DNA from: Cyclobacterium roseum
GTDB lineage: Bacteria > Bacteroidota > Bacteroidia > Cytophagales > Cyclobacteriaceae
Assembly: GCF_010119225.1 (NCBI RefSeq)
Contig: NZ_WNKF01000001.1
Span: forward strand, 62,001 to 126,000
Length of the DNA: 64,000 bases
Direction: 5' to 3'
The position numbers were made by a program, and so were the translations under genes. Of this stretch, positions 46,125-54,979 are shown piece after piece; position 1 is the first letter of the stretch, and the number at the start of each line of letters is the position of its first letter. A model generated the notes under the pieces. The model was not told the DNA's origin and ran no database searches. It was given only the letters and a program-made list of their open reading frames with translations.

Positions 46125-46382
46125 ATGATCGATTATAAGGAAATAATCAAACGCAATCCAAACAAAAGATTTGGAAAGCCATGCATACGGGATACCAGAA
46201 TCACCGTATTTGATGTCCTTGGATGGTTAGCTGCCGGAATGACCCAGGATGAAATTATTTACGATTTCCCGGAACTTACAGTTGATGATATTAAGGCCTG
46301 TCTTGCCTACGCAGCTGATAGAGAACATAAAATTAAGCTTACTTCTAGTGTGGACGCTCCCAGGGATTTCGATTATAAGTGA
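46125..46382 (+). CDS. DUF433 family protein (antitoxin-like), partner gene absent
   Basis: An 85-residue protein with the DUF433 pattern: GKPCIRDTRITVFDVLGWLAAGMTQDEI (split here as GKPCIRDTRITV, then VLGWLAAGMTQDEI) and YDFPELTVDDIKACLAYAADRE. The fold is a small homeodomain-like helix bundle. DUF433 genes normally precede a PIN-like DUF5615 toxin gene, but downstream here lies the opposite-strand ParE gene, overlapping its 3' end by 10 bp. It therefore appears to be an orphan antitoxin. The ATG at 46125 is chosen because upstream in-frame sequence belongs to the degraded hydrolase duplicate. Confidence 0.85.
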   Translation: MIDYKEIIKRNPNKRFGKPCIRDTRITVFDVLGWLAAGMTQDEIIYDFPELTVDDIKACLAYAADREHKIKLTSSVDAPRDFDYK

Positions 46383-46663
46383 CGTTGAAAATCTTGTTGC
46401 TGCCCTAAAATACGCACAATCAGTATCTTCGATTCGGAACGTACAAAAAAAATACTGTGGGCTTTGTAGTTATAGCGTTTAAGGTGTGTGGAAAATTCGG
46501 ATGCATCTCGCCCAATTTCAGGACTAATAGCGATTTTTTCCAGGCAGTTGAACAACTCTTCAATATAAACAAGGGTTTGTTTTTCACCCCATTTCTCTAA
46601 AGAGTAGTCAGCAATAGCATCCACATCTTCGTCTGCCTTGACAGATAAAACGTAATTAGCCAT
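46373..46663 (-). CDS. RelE/ParE family toxin
   Basis: A 96-residue toxin: YVLSVKADEDVDAIADYSLEKWGEKQ forms the first strand and helical hairpin, IGRDASEF the loop, and YKAHSIFFVRSESKILIVRILGQQ the central beta sheet. ParE proteins inhibit DNA gyrase, and RelE-like relatives cleave mRNA on ribosomes. This one is closer to ParE by its opening and its RILGQQQDF end. Its ATG lies inside the end of the antitoxin gene (8-bp overlap), giving a standard antitoxin-first module. The gene is full length. Confidence 0.9.
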   Translation of the reverse strand: MANYVLSVKADEDVDAIADYSLEKWGEKQTLVYIEELFNCLEKIAISPEIGRDASEFSTHLKRYNYKAHSIFFVRSESKILIVRILGQQQDFQRHL

Positions 46664-46925
46664 GCTGGTTTACATCCGTTTTTCCCAACGCTCTTTTCTT
46701 GGCAAGTGTTACGATTTCTTCTGCGGTCCTGACTTTAGGACTGACACCACTCTCGAGTCCTTCCTGAACAGCCGCTTTGGTAATCAAAAACGCCCTGTTG
46801 CGCTCTTCATCTTTCCGAACCAAATACCGCAAGTATTCAGCTTCGGTTTTATACCCACCTTGCTTTACGGCAAAATCAATATACTGATCTAAGGTCTCGC
46901 CAAAATCGATTGTTTTTCTACCCAT
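46656..46925 (-). CDS. ParD-like antitoxin of the complete module
   Basis: An 89-residue protein. Residues 1-45 (IDFGETLDQYIDFAVKQGGYKTEAEYLRYLVRKDEE is the span from 6 to 41) resemble a ribbon-helix-helix dimer domain. The C-terminal half (VQEGLESGVSPKVRTAEEIVTLAKK) is a toxin-binding tail; ESGxS is a common phrase in ParD proteins. It lies directly upstream of and overlaps the ParE gene. It is only distantly similar to the ParD at 44702, so the two modules are independent acquisitions. Confidence 0.87.
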   Translation of the reverse strand: MGRKTIDFGETLDQYIDFAVKQGGYKTEAEYLRYLVRKDEERNRAFLITKAAVQEGLESGVSPKVRTAEEIVTLAKKRALGKTDVNQHG

Positions 46926-47036
46926 AACTGCTGTAATTATGCTGTAAATTTATCATCTTTTTTGTGTAATCCCAAGGAAGCCGAAAGATATGGGTTTATC
47001 GGAAGGTATGGAAACTAGCCTGTATTTGTGCGCTTC

Positions 47037-47110
47037 GTATGCAATCGGGCCGGGAGACGGTAAGGCTTTTGAATACCGTAAATCCGAACGTGAACGAATC
47101 CCCCTCCGAG
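47037..47110 (+). repeat. Intergenic repeat family, copy 4
   Basis: CAATCGGGCCGGGAGACGG, TAAGGCTTTTGAATACCG and AATCCGAACG match copies 1 and 2 at 42.3-42.5 kb, in the same orientation, and CCCCCTCCGAG follows where those copies carry their hairpins. It lies in the 267-bp gap between the ParDE module and the P-type ATPase gene. Confidence 0.65.
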
Positions 47111-47192
47111 AAAAGCGTATCCGTTTGATTCGTTCCGTTTTTAGGTTATATTCACCATCGGTTTTTTTGACTTTTGGATAATATAAATAGGA

Positions 47193-49904
47193 ATGGAACA
47201 CAAGCAGCAGCACTGGCACACACACAGCTACAAGCAGGTAGCAGAAGCGCTGAAAACCAACCTGCAACAGGGCCTTTCGCCCGATGAGGTGCAGGCACGT
47301 TTGCAGCAGTATGGGGAAAACCGCATTACCACCAAAAAAAGCCAGAGCAGCATCGTTCGCTTTTTGCTCCAATTTCACCAACCCCTGATTTATATTTTGC
47401 TGGGCGCTACAGCCCTTACCCTGTTCCTGGAGGAATACACCGATGCCGCCGTTATTTTTGCCGTGGTATTGATCAACTCCATCATCGGCTATGTACAGGA
47501 GACCAAAGCCCTGAAGGCCATCGATGCGCTGTCCAAAAGCATGAGCACCCGGGCCACCGTTATCCGGGACGGAAGGCAGTCAGAGATAAACAGCCTGGGC
47601 CTGGTTCCCGGGGATGTTGTGTTGTTGCAGCCGGGGGATAAAATTCCCGCCGACCTGCGCCTCTTCGCCGTCAAAAACCTGCAGGTGGACGAATCGGCCC
47701 TGACCGGAGAGTCGGTGGCCACCGAAAAAAATCCGGAGACCACAGACGGGGATGCCCTGCTCGGGGATCGGCACAACATGGGCTTTGCCACCACGGTGGT
47801 GACCTACGGAACGGGAAAGGGCCTGGTGGTGGCTACCGGGGACCGCACAGAGGTAGGCAAGATCAACCAATCCATCGCTTCTGCGGAAGAACTGGATACC
47901 CCCCTGACCCTGAAAATCAAAAAATTCAGTCATACCTTACTTTGGGTCATTCTGAGCCTGGCCTTGTTGATACTTGCGCTGGCCTACCTGCGGGGAGAGA
48001 GCCTGGCAGATGCCTTTATGGTGGCCGTGGCGCTGATGGTGGGTGCCATACCCGAGGGCCTTCCGGCAGCGGTGACCATCATGCTGGCCATTGGCGTGGC
48101 CCAGATGGCCAAAAGGCGGGCCATTATCCGCAAACTGGTGGCCGTGGAAACCCTGGGCAGTGCCAACGTGATCTGCTCGGACAAAACCGGAACGCTCACG
48201 GAAAACCAAATGACGGTTCAAAAAATCCTGGCCGGCGGGGAGGCCTTTGAGCTTACCGGGATAGGCTACAATCCGGAAGGAAACGTGCTTTTTTACGGGC
48301 AAGCGGTAGATCTTTCTGAAAAGCCGGCCTTGCATCAGGTGCTGACTGCAGGGCTGCTTTGCTCCAATAGCCGCATTGTGGAAGAAGGGGGGCGGTGGAC
48401 AGCGGAAGGCGATCCCACCGAGGCAGCGCTGATCAGTGCCGCCGAAAAAGCCGGCATCACCCGGCAGCAAACCGATCTGCAATATCCCCGCCTGGACGAG
48501 GTTCCCTTCCAATCCGAAAACCAATACATGGGCAGCCTTCACCGGCACGAAGATCAGACGGTGATTTTCTTAAAGGGTTCGGTGGAGTCGGTGCTCCGCT
48601 ATGCAGATCGGGCGCTGGACAAAACCGGAGAAATCGTTCCCCTAGATTTTTCCGCTGTTCAGCAGGCCGCCGATCAAATGGCTGCAGAAGGCCTGCGGGT
48701 CCTGGCCTTTGCCTTTAAAACGAGCAACCCCGACCAACATCAACTGGACCACCAGGACCTGTCTGAAGGCATGGTCTTTACCGGACTTCAGGGCATGATT
48801 GATCCGCCGAGAAAAGAAGCGGTAGACGCCGTCTCCCTCTGTCAACAAGCAGGCATACAGGTAAAAATGATCACCGGCGACCATGCCCTTACCGCAGCCA
48901 ACATCGCCGAGCAACTGGGGATCCGTGGACAAACCGAAAACGGAAGACTCCTGGCCCTTACCGGGCTGGAACTGCAGGGATTCTCGGACGAGCAATTGCA
49001 GGAAGTGGCCGGAGCGGTGGCGGTCTTTGCCCGGGTCAGCCCGGATCAGAAGCTCCGGCTGGTGAAGGCCCTGCAGGCCAGTGGCAAGGTGGTGGCCATG
49101 ACCGGTGATGGGGTAAACGATGGGCCGGCCTTAAAGCAGGCGAACATTGGCATTGCCATGGGCATTACAGGCACCGAAGTCGCCAAGGATGCTTCCGATA
49201 TGTTGCTTACCGACGACAATTTCGCTTCCATAGAGGCCGCTGTGGAAGAGGGAAGGGGAGTCTTGGACAACCTGACTAAGTTTATTGTATGGACCCTTCC
49301 GACCAACCTGGGAGAGGCCCTGGTCATTCTTGCCAGCATTGCCTTTAGTACCCAATTGCCTTTAGCCCCGGTTCAAATTCTCTGGATTAATATGACCACC
49401 GCCGTGCTGTTGGGATTGATGCTTACCTTTGAGCCCAAGGAAAAAGGCATCATGGACCGGCCTCCGGTTCCCTCGGACAAGCCCATCCTTACCTTTCCCC
49501 TGATCATGCGGACCCTTTTGGTCGGGACCTTGCTGATGCTCAGTTCGTTTTTGCTATTTCGTTACGAGTTGTCCCTGGGGGCCAGCCTGGCCGAAGCCCA
49601 GACGGTGGCCACCACGGTATTTATCGTGCTGGAAGGCTTCTACCTGTTTAACTGCCGCTCTTTGCGAAGATCGGTCCGGGAAATCGGCTGGTTTTCCAAT
49701 AAATGGGTGTATGTGGGTGCCTTCACCATGCTACTCCTGCAACTCGTATTCATTCATGCGCCGGTGATGAATACCTTGTTCCACTCGGCCCCCATTGGTC
49801 TGGATTCCTGGATTAGGGTGCTGGGTGCAGGTGTGTGCCTCTTTGTGTTGGTGTCCCTGGAAAAAACTATCCGAAGAAAATATACGGAATCGGAAGCCTT
49901 TTAA
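47193..49904 (+). CDS. P-type cation ATPase, Ca2+ (SERCA/PMR1) type
   Basis: A 903-residue P2-type ATPase that pumps Ca2+ (or Mn2+) out of the cytoplasm. Order: N-terminal cation-ATPase domain (HSYKQVAEALKTNLQQGLS), two helices, actuator loop with TGES (in DESALTGES), PEGLPAAVTIMLAIG in the fourth helix (Ca2+-site Glu), phosphorylation motif DKTGTLTENQM with Asp330, nucleotide domain with KGSVESVL, hinge MTGDGVNDGPALKQANIG, then six C-terminal helices. Length is normal. The coding region ends exactly where a duplicated DUF1569 fragment begins (TAATG at 49902-49906), so the last few residues (ESEAF) may be a junction product. Confidence 0.95.
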   Translation: MEHKQQHWHTHSYKQVAEALKTNLQQGLSPDEVQARLQQYGENRITTKKSQSSIVRFLLQFHQPLIYILLGATALTLFLEEYTDAAVIFAVVLINSIIGYVQETKALKAIDALSKSMSTRATVIRDGRQSEINSLGLVPGDVVLLQPGDKIPADLRLFAVKNLQVDESALTGESVATEKNPETTDGDALLGDRHNMGFATTVVTYGTGKGLVVATGDRTEVGKINQSIASAEELDTPLTLKIKKFSHTLLWVILSLALLILALAYLRGESLADAFMVAVALMVGAIPEGLPAAVTIMLAIGVAQMAKRRAIIRKLVAVETLGSANVICSDKTGTLTENQMTVQKILAGGEAFELTGIGYNPEGNVLFYGQAVDLSEKPALHQVLTAGLLCSNSRIVEEGGRWTAEGDPTEAALISAAEKAGITRQQTDLQYPRLDEVPFQSENQYMGSLHRHEDQTVIFLKGSVESVLRYADRALDKTGEIVPLDFSAVQQAADQMAAEGLRVLAFAFKTSNPDQHQLDHQDLSEGMVFTGLQGMIDPPRKEAVDAVSLCQQAGIQVKMITGDHALTAANIAEQLGIRGQTENGRLLALTGLELQGFSDEQLQEVAGAVAVFARVSPDQKLRLVKALQASGKVVAMTGDGVNDGPALKQANIGIAMGITGTEVAKDASDMLLTDDNFASIEAAVEEGRGVLDNLTKFIVWTLPTNLGEALVILASIAFSTQLPLAPVQILWINMTTAVLLGLMLTFEPKEKGIMDRPPVPSDKPILTFPLIMRTLLVGTLLMLSSFLLFRYELSLGASLAEAQTVATTVFIVLEGFYLFNCRSLRRSVREIGWFSNKWVYVGAFTMLLLQLVFIHAPVMNTLFHSAPIGLDSWIRVLGAGVCLFVLVSLEKTIRRKYTESEAF

Positions 49905-50185
49905 TGGGGTTGATCCTCAAAGTATTTATTAAAAAGATGCTGGTGAACGAAATGCCTTAAAGGAATAACGTTCAAACGGCACTGGCAATAGTTATTGCGG
50001 ATGAGCGGGATTTTGCTGTGGAAAAAGAGCCACTGATTCAGTACTTGCATAAAACCGTGGAGTTGGGAGCAGACCATTTCGAAGGAAGGGAATCCTTGTC
50101 CTTCGGTAAGTTGTCCAAACAAGAGTGGAACAACCTATTTTACAAGCACCTGGACCAGCACCTGATCCAATTTGGGGTTCCCTAA
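49904..50185 (+). pseudogene. 3'-half duplicate of the DUF1569 gene, with an internal stop
   Basis: Starting at ATG 49904, the frame aligns codon by codon with the C-terminal 94 residues of the intact DUF1569 gene at 54980 (MGLILK..., ADERDF, LIQYLHKTV, GADHF, EWNN, YKHLD, QFGV). I count 69 identical residues of 93. There are no frameshifts; the only lesion is TAA at 49958-49960, where the intact gene has Tyr. The 5' half is missing and replaced by the end of the ATPase gene. Some similarity continues past the stop. Confidence 0.88.
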
Positions 50186-50790
50186 GCATAAAAATTGAAC
50201 ATGTGATATGGGCTTGTATATTGGCTTTTTTATTTTCTATCCATCCTGGTGTCAAGCCTACACCTACGGGTAATCCTTTGGTTTTTGGGTTATTTAAACG
50301 TTACAGAAAGCTTTAAACAGCTATTTTCGGGCTCATTGTTCATGAAAAAATAACTTTGGCATGTTAAAAAATTGTGGGGTGAAATTGCATCACATTTAAT
50401 TCATGAGATCTATTTTGGAAGAAAAAAATTATCAGGCTTTGATTCTGTTCATTTTTTAAGACATTTATTCTACAGGTTAAACCTACTGTAAATCAGGTGC
50501 TTGATATATATTTTGACAATTTGATATTCTTCCTATGGTGAGAAGTTCAAAAATTCAATCAAACTTTGGGTTGGTATTATGACGAAAGTGGACATTAATT
50601 GGAATGAGCTTTATTTTGATCCTGTATGTCAGGCAATTTGCTAATTTATTGGTGATGGAAAGAAAGAGATAGATAGGGTATGCTGCAGCTAAGAAAGCAT
50701 CATTACGATATTTGTACCGGCTTCTTAATTGTAGCAAATACTATCTAATTAAGTTCGAAAATACTGAGGTGATAATAGAGGATAAGGACT
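50186..50790. other. 605-bp region without a recognisable gene
   Basis: AT-rich, with no open frame that resembles a protein. The first 100 bp or so may be the decayed downstream flank of the duplicated DUF1569 gene (a 'CTATCCATCC' block recalls 55490). The last bases carry an AAGGA-like ribosome-binding sequence just before the kinase start at 50791. Confidence 0.6.
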
Positions 50791-52056
50791 ATGAAAAAAC
50801 ATGAATCCCAGGATTATAATTTTATCCAACAAGAGCTGGAACTTCATGATGCAGCCATGGAATCTACGAGTTGCGGTATCTCTATTTCGGATGCACGCAA
50901 ACCGGATATGCCGTTGATTTATGTGAACCGGGCATTTTGTGAAATGAGTGGTTATCTGGAAGAAGAAGTTGTGGGCAAGAACTGTCGATTCCTTCAGGGT
51001 GAAAATCGTGATCAGAAAGCCAGGTATATTATTCGGGAGGCGCTGGATTCAGGTAACCACTGCCAGGTACTTATAAAAAATTTCCGTAAAGACGGCACTT
51101 TTTTCTGGAATGACTTAATCATATCTCCGATTCGCGACAAAGAGGGCCAGCTTACTCATTTTGTTGGCGTTCAAAACGATGTAACAGACCGGGAGGAGGC
51201 GCGTAGGGAAACGGCCGCCAAGCAGATTGAGCTGGAAAAGACGCTGGAGAGGCTTAAGGAAACGCAATCAATGCTGATCCATTCGGAGAAGATGAACGCA
51301 TTAGGGCAGATGGTGGCCGGGGTTGCACACGAAATAAATAATCCCGTGGCTTTTGTTGCAAGCAATATGCATGCGCTCAAACAGATGGCTGAAGACCTGA
51401 AAGGTGCTTATGAACAATTAAATACGGCTGTTGATGCCTCTGGCAATGAGGATTTGAAAGCATTGGCCAGGAAACTTAGCCAGGAGGCAGATGTGGACTT
51501 TATCTCGGAGGATCTTGATGATTTGATTAATAGTTCAATCGATGGGTTGAAGAGAGTCAAGGGTATAGTTGGGAGCCTGCGAAATTTCTCCCGGCTGGAT
51601 GAAGCAGAAGAGAAGGTTGCATCAATGAAAGAGTGCATCGAGAGTACGCTGGAGATTGCAGGGTCCGTTGTTAGGAATCGTTTGGTGATCGACTGTCAGC
51701 TTAATGATCTCTCCCCGATTAAATGCCGCCCGTCTGAATTGAATCAGGTTTTCCTTAACCTGATCATGAATGCGGCTCAGGCGGTGAAAGAGGATGGCCG
51801 CCTCGAAATTAAAGGTTCAGAAACGACAGATGCATTGGTTTTGACCTTTACGGACAATGGTATCGGGATGGATGCGGCTACTCAAGAGAAAATCTTCAAT
51901 CCTTTTTTTACGACAAAGCCAGTAGGCGAAGGGACGGGTTTGGGACTGTCGATTGCCTACAAGATTATTTCAGATGGCCATAATGGAAAAATCACCGTGG
52001 ACAGTGAAGTTGGAAAAGGAACCTCCTTCACCATCAGTTTACCTAAAAACGCATGA
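50791..52056 (+). CDS. LOV-domain (blue-light sensing) histidine kinase
   Basis: A 421-residue soluble kinase with no membrane segment. Residues about 20-140 are a PAS domain of the LOV class. The flavin-binding signature GKNCRFLQG contains the photo-adduct Cys65. NFRKDGTFFWNDL and VGVQNDVTDRE supply the Asn and Gln residues that contact FMN. A coiled coil (about 138-165, ETAAKQIELEKTLERLKETQ) leads to the dimerisation helix with GVAHEINNP (His180) and an HATPase domain with N box NLIMNAAQAV, DNGIGM and GEGTGLGLS. Blue light would form a Cys-FMN adduct and alter autophosphorylation. The receiver-kinase gene follows after 4 bp, so it is the probable partner. Confidence 0.92.
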   Translation: MKKHESQDYNFIQQELELHDAAMESTSCGISISDARKPDMPLIYVNRAFCEMSGYLEEEVVGKNCRFLQGENRDQKARYIIREALDSGNHCQVLIKNFRKDGTFFWNDLIISPIRDKEGQLTHFVGVQNDVTDREEARRETAAKQIELEKTLERLKETQSMLIHSEKMNALGQMVAGVAHEINNPVAFVASNMHALKQMAEDLKGAYEQLNTAVDASGNEDLKALARKLSQEADVDFISEDLDDLINSSIDGLKRVKGIVGSLRNFSRLDEAEEKVASMKECIESTLEIAGSVVRNRLVIDCQLNDLSPIKCRPSELNQVFLNLIMNAAQAVKEDGRLEIKGSETTDALVLTFTDNGIGMDAATQEKIFNPFFTTKPVGEGTGLGLSIAYKIISDGHNGKITVDSEVGKGTSFTISLPKNA

Positions 52057-52060
52057 ACTC

Positions 52061-53254
52061 ATGAATGAAAATAGCACTGAAATCGATAAAAATAGTGACA
52101 AGGACAACAACTTACTAATCATTGACGATGAACCTTCGATACTCAGTTCATTGAGACGGCAATTTCGTAGAAATTACCAGGTTCATATCGCCCACAATGC
52201 AAAGGAGGGTCTGGAATTGATGAAAATACAATCAATTCAGGTCATTATTTCCGACCAGCGGATGCCGGGAATGAACGGTTCAGCGTTTTTTGATGAAGTA
52301 AAAAATGACTATCCGGAGGCAACTCGCCTTTTGTTGACTGGATATGCTGATATACAGTCGGTAATTGAAGCCATTAATGAGGGGAACATCTTCCGATATA
52401 TTACAAAGCCCTGGGATCCCGTTGAGCTTGATACAATCGTTCGCGAAGCCTTCGAGCGACACAATTTAATTGTTCGTAATAAGGAGCTTGTGAACCAATT
52501 GCAGGAAGCAAACAAGGATCTCGAGAAGCGGGTCAAAGCACGCACTATTGAACTGACTAAGCTCAACAAGGAGAAGGACCAAATGATAGGTATGGTGGCT
52601 CATGATCTCAGAGGGCCCCTTGGAACCATCAAGATGTGCCATGATGTGATTGCCGAAGATTCGACTGATACCGCAACAAGGAAAGAGTTTCTTAAACTTA
52701 TAGATGAGCTAGCTGAGAAATCACTGCGATTGATTGACGATTTGCTTGATGTTTCTGCAATCGAGACGGGACAGCTTGTTCTTGAGAAAAAAGTAGTGCC
52801 TTTAAGAGGATTTCTGGACAAGGTGATACGGTTGAACCGGCGGTCTGCGGAGAAGAAAGACATTCTGCTTGAATTGCAATTCGATGGTCCGGATTCGTGG
52901 ACCTTCGACCCCCAACGGGTTGAACAGGTTCTGGATAATTTGCTAAGCAATGCAATCAAGTATTCGCACAGGGATACAACGGTGCGATTGGTGGTCGAAT
53001 TGGAGGAAGGTCAGCTATACTTCCGCGTTTTTGATCAAGGCCAGGGTATTCGCGAGGACGACATGGACAAACTTTTCTCTGCTTTTCAAAAAACGAGTAC
53101 CTTACCCACCGGATCGGAAAAAAGTAATGGGTTAGGACTTTCTATTTGCAAACGAATCGTAGCGTTGCACGGGGGAATCATTCAGGCGCAGAGCAAATTT
53201 GGCGAAGGTTCATGCTTCAGCTTTTATTTGCCCGAAGACAATCGGGCAATCTAA
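52061..53254 (+). CDS. Receiver domain-histidine kinase fusion protein
   Basis: A 397-residue protein. Residues about 17-135 are a response-regulator receiver: LLIIDDEP acidic pair, phospho-acceptor Asp65 in ISDQRMPGMNG, then the conserved Thr in LLLTGYAD and Lys in RYITKPWDP. A coiled coil (about 140-170, NQLQEANKDLEKRVKARTIEL) connects to a second kinase core with MVAHDLRGP (His181), an HATPase domain with NLLSNAIKY, FDQGQGI and SNGLGLSI. The ATG at 52061 is chosen because it lies just after the LOV-kinase stop; a longer upstream frame is only an overlap. It would receive phosphate from the LOV kinase and pass it on. No DNA-binding output is encoded nearby. Confidence 0.92.
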   Translation: MNENSTEIDKNSDKDNNLLIIDDEPSILSSLRRQFRRNYQVHIAHNAKEGLELMKIQSIQVIISDQRMPGMNGSAFFDEVKNDYPEATRLLLTGYADIQSVIEAINEGNIFRYITKPWDPVELDTIVREAFERHNLIVRNKELVNQLQEANKDLEKRVKARTIELTKLNKEKDQMIGMVAHDLRGPLGTIKMCHDVIAEDSTDTATRKEFLKLIDELAEKSLRLIDDLLDVSAIETGQLVLEKKVVPLRGFLDKVIRLNRRSAEKKDILLELQFDGPDSWTFDPQRVEQVLDNLLSNAIKYSHRDTTVRLVVELEEGQLYFRVFDQGQGIREDDMDKLFSAFQKTSTLPTGSEKSNGLGLSICKRIVALHGGIIQAQSKFGEGSCFSFYLPEDNRAI

Positions 53255-53500
53255 TTGTCAAGTTTCATGGATTGCCTCTCACTGCCTTCTCAGCGTTTCG
53301 TTGCGGTCTTAGCGTGAAATGGTGTATTGTTTCATTTAAATATCCATTTGTTTATATTGTATTCGACCAGATAAAGAATCTAGATTAACTATTCAAAATG
53401 GCATTAACTACTTGATTCCTTGACTGAAATGATTAATTTAGGGAGGGGAAATTTTGGATGAAGGATAGATTTTAATTGAACCCTTAAAATTAAAATATCA

Positions 53501-54880
53501 ATGAACCGCTTTAAGGTCACCCTTTTTATTCTTCTGGTAGCTTTTGCAATCTTTCAATGTCAGCCTACTTCGGGTAAGAAAACGCTAAAAACACTTCCCC
53601 CTGAAGTCGTAGCCACCATCGAAAAACGGATAGCGAATGGGGGCACGATAAGCATGGCAATTGCTTTAATTGACTCTGCTGGAATAACCTACCATAATTT
53701 TGGTAAAACTTCCAAAGATGGTAAGGCGGTAGATGAGCATACCGTCTATGAAATAGGATCCATTTCCAAAGTATTTACCGGGATCCTGCTGGCCCAACAA
53801 GTGCTGGATGGAGACCTTAAACTGGAGGATGAGATCAACAACTTTTTACCGGAGGGTATAAAAGCCGCTGCGATAGGGGAAGAAGAAATTACCTTTGGCC
53901 ACCTTACGGACCATACCTCTGGATTCCCCTTGATGCCGGAAAATTTTACCCCATCAAATCCTAAAAATCCTTATGCTGACTACACGGTAGATCAGATGTA
54001 TGCTTTTATTTCAGACTATAAGCCCGGGAGGAGAGCGGGCACAAATTACGAGTATTCCAATTTTGCCCAGGGACTTTTGGGTCACCTGCTGGCCCTGAAT
54101 AAAAACAATACCTATGAAGCATTGATGGTGCAGACGATTGCCGATCCATTGGAAATGGAGGACACACGAATCGCCTTGACGGATCGAATGAAGAAAAATC
54201 TTGCCTTAGGACATAGCGGAGGCACTGTGGTTGAAAATTGGGACATCCCCACGCTTGCCGGGGCAGGAGCGATCAGAAGTTCCACCTCCGATATGGCGAC
54301 CTTTATTGCTGCCAATTTGGGTTACGTAGAAAGTCCCTTAGAGGAAGCAATGGCCTTATCTCATAAAGTCAGGCACCGCAAAGCGGAAGGTAGGAAAGTG
54401 GGCATGGCTTGGAATTATAGAAGTGGTAAGTTTGGAGATGTCATCTGGCACGGTGGGGGTACCGGCGGCTACAGGACATTTGCCGGATTCGTCAAAGAAA
54501 CCGGTGTTGGTGTGGTTCTTTTTACCAATTCATCCATGGATTCGAGTGATATTGGCTTCCATTTACTCAATCCAAGTTCGCAATTAGTGAACGTGAAGTC
54601 CAAGAATCAGGCCGTGGATGTACCGGAATCCATCCTTGAACGGTATGTGGGGGTTTACGAGTTAACGCCTGATTTTATGATCAGCATTTCCAAAGAAGGG
54701 AAGCAGTTGTTTGTGCAGGGTACCGATCAGCCACGGTTCGAAATTTTTATGGAAAGCCAAACTAAATTTTACCTGACTGTGGTGGAAGCAAGCATTTCTT
54801 TTCAAAGCAAAAACGGTGTGGTAGAAAGCCTGACCCTTTTTCAGGGTGGACAAAAAATGCCTGGCAAGAAGGTAGATTAG
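53501..54880 (+). CDS. Serine hydrolase of the class C beta-lactamase/D-Ala-D-Ala peptidase fold, lipoprotein
   Basis: A 459-residue protein with a lipobox-like end of signal (AIFQC, Cys about 20). The penicillin-binding motifs are present: SxxK in GSISKVFTG (about residues 87-95), YxN in YEYSNFAQG, and an HGGGTGGY in the KTG position. A C-terminal domain of about 100 residues (YVGVYELTPDFMISISKEG) has the DUF3471-like beta fold. Such proteins range from beta-lactamases to esterases and peptidoglycan or D-amino-peptide hydrolases, and function is not predictable. Upstream 246 bp hold no gene. Confidence 0.88.
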   Translation: MNRFKVTLFILLVAFAIFQCQPTSGKKTLKTLPPEVVATIEKRIANGGTISMAIALIDSAGITYHNFGKTSKDGKAVDEHTVYEIGSISKVFTGILLAQQVLDGDLKLEDEINNFLPEGIKAAAIGEEEITFGHLTDHTSGFPLMPENFTPSNPKNPYADYTVDQMYAFISDYKPGRRAGTNYEYSNFAQGLLGHLLALNKNNTYEALMVQTIADPLEMEDTRIALTDRMKKNLALGHSGGTVVENWDIPTLAGAGAIRSSTSDMATFIAANLGYVESPLEEAMALSHKVRHRKAEGRKVGMAWNYRSGKFGDVIWHGGGTGGYRTFAGFVKETGVGVVLFTNSSMDSSDIGFHLLNPSSQLVNVKSKNQAVDVPESILERYVGVYELTPDFMISISKEGKQLFVQGTDQPRFEIFMESQTKFYLTVVEASISFQSKNGVVESLTLFQGGQKMPGKKVD

Positions 54881-54979
54881 TGAATTTCTGTTGTTTTTCA
54901 GGTATTTTAATGCGAGTTGTGCGGCTTGATTTGTGGGTCGGTACCCTTATACGTTAAATTGAAACCAATTAAACTTGAT

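Noticed and set aside
46990-47181. 63-codon frame over repeat copy 4
   Set aside because: The shared IGxxDGK reading with the other copies is broken by a stop in copy 2 and has no start in copy 1, so the repeat is more likely non-coding.
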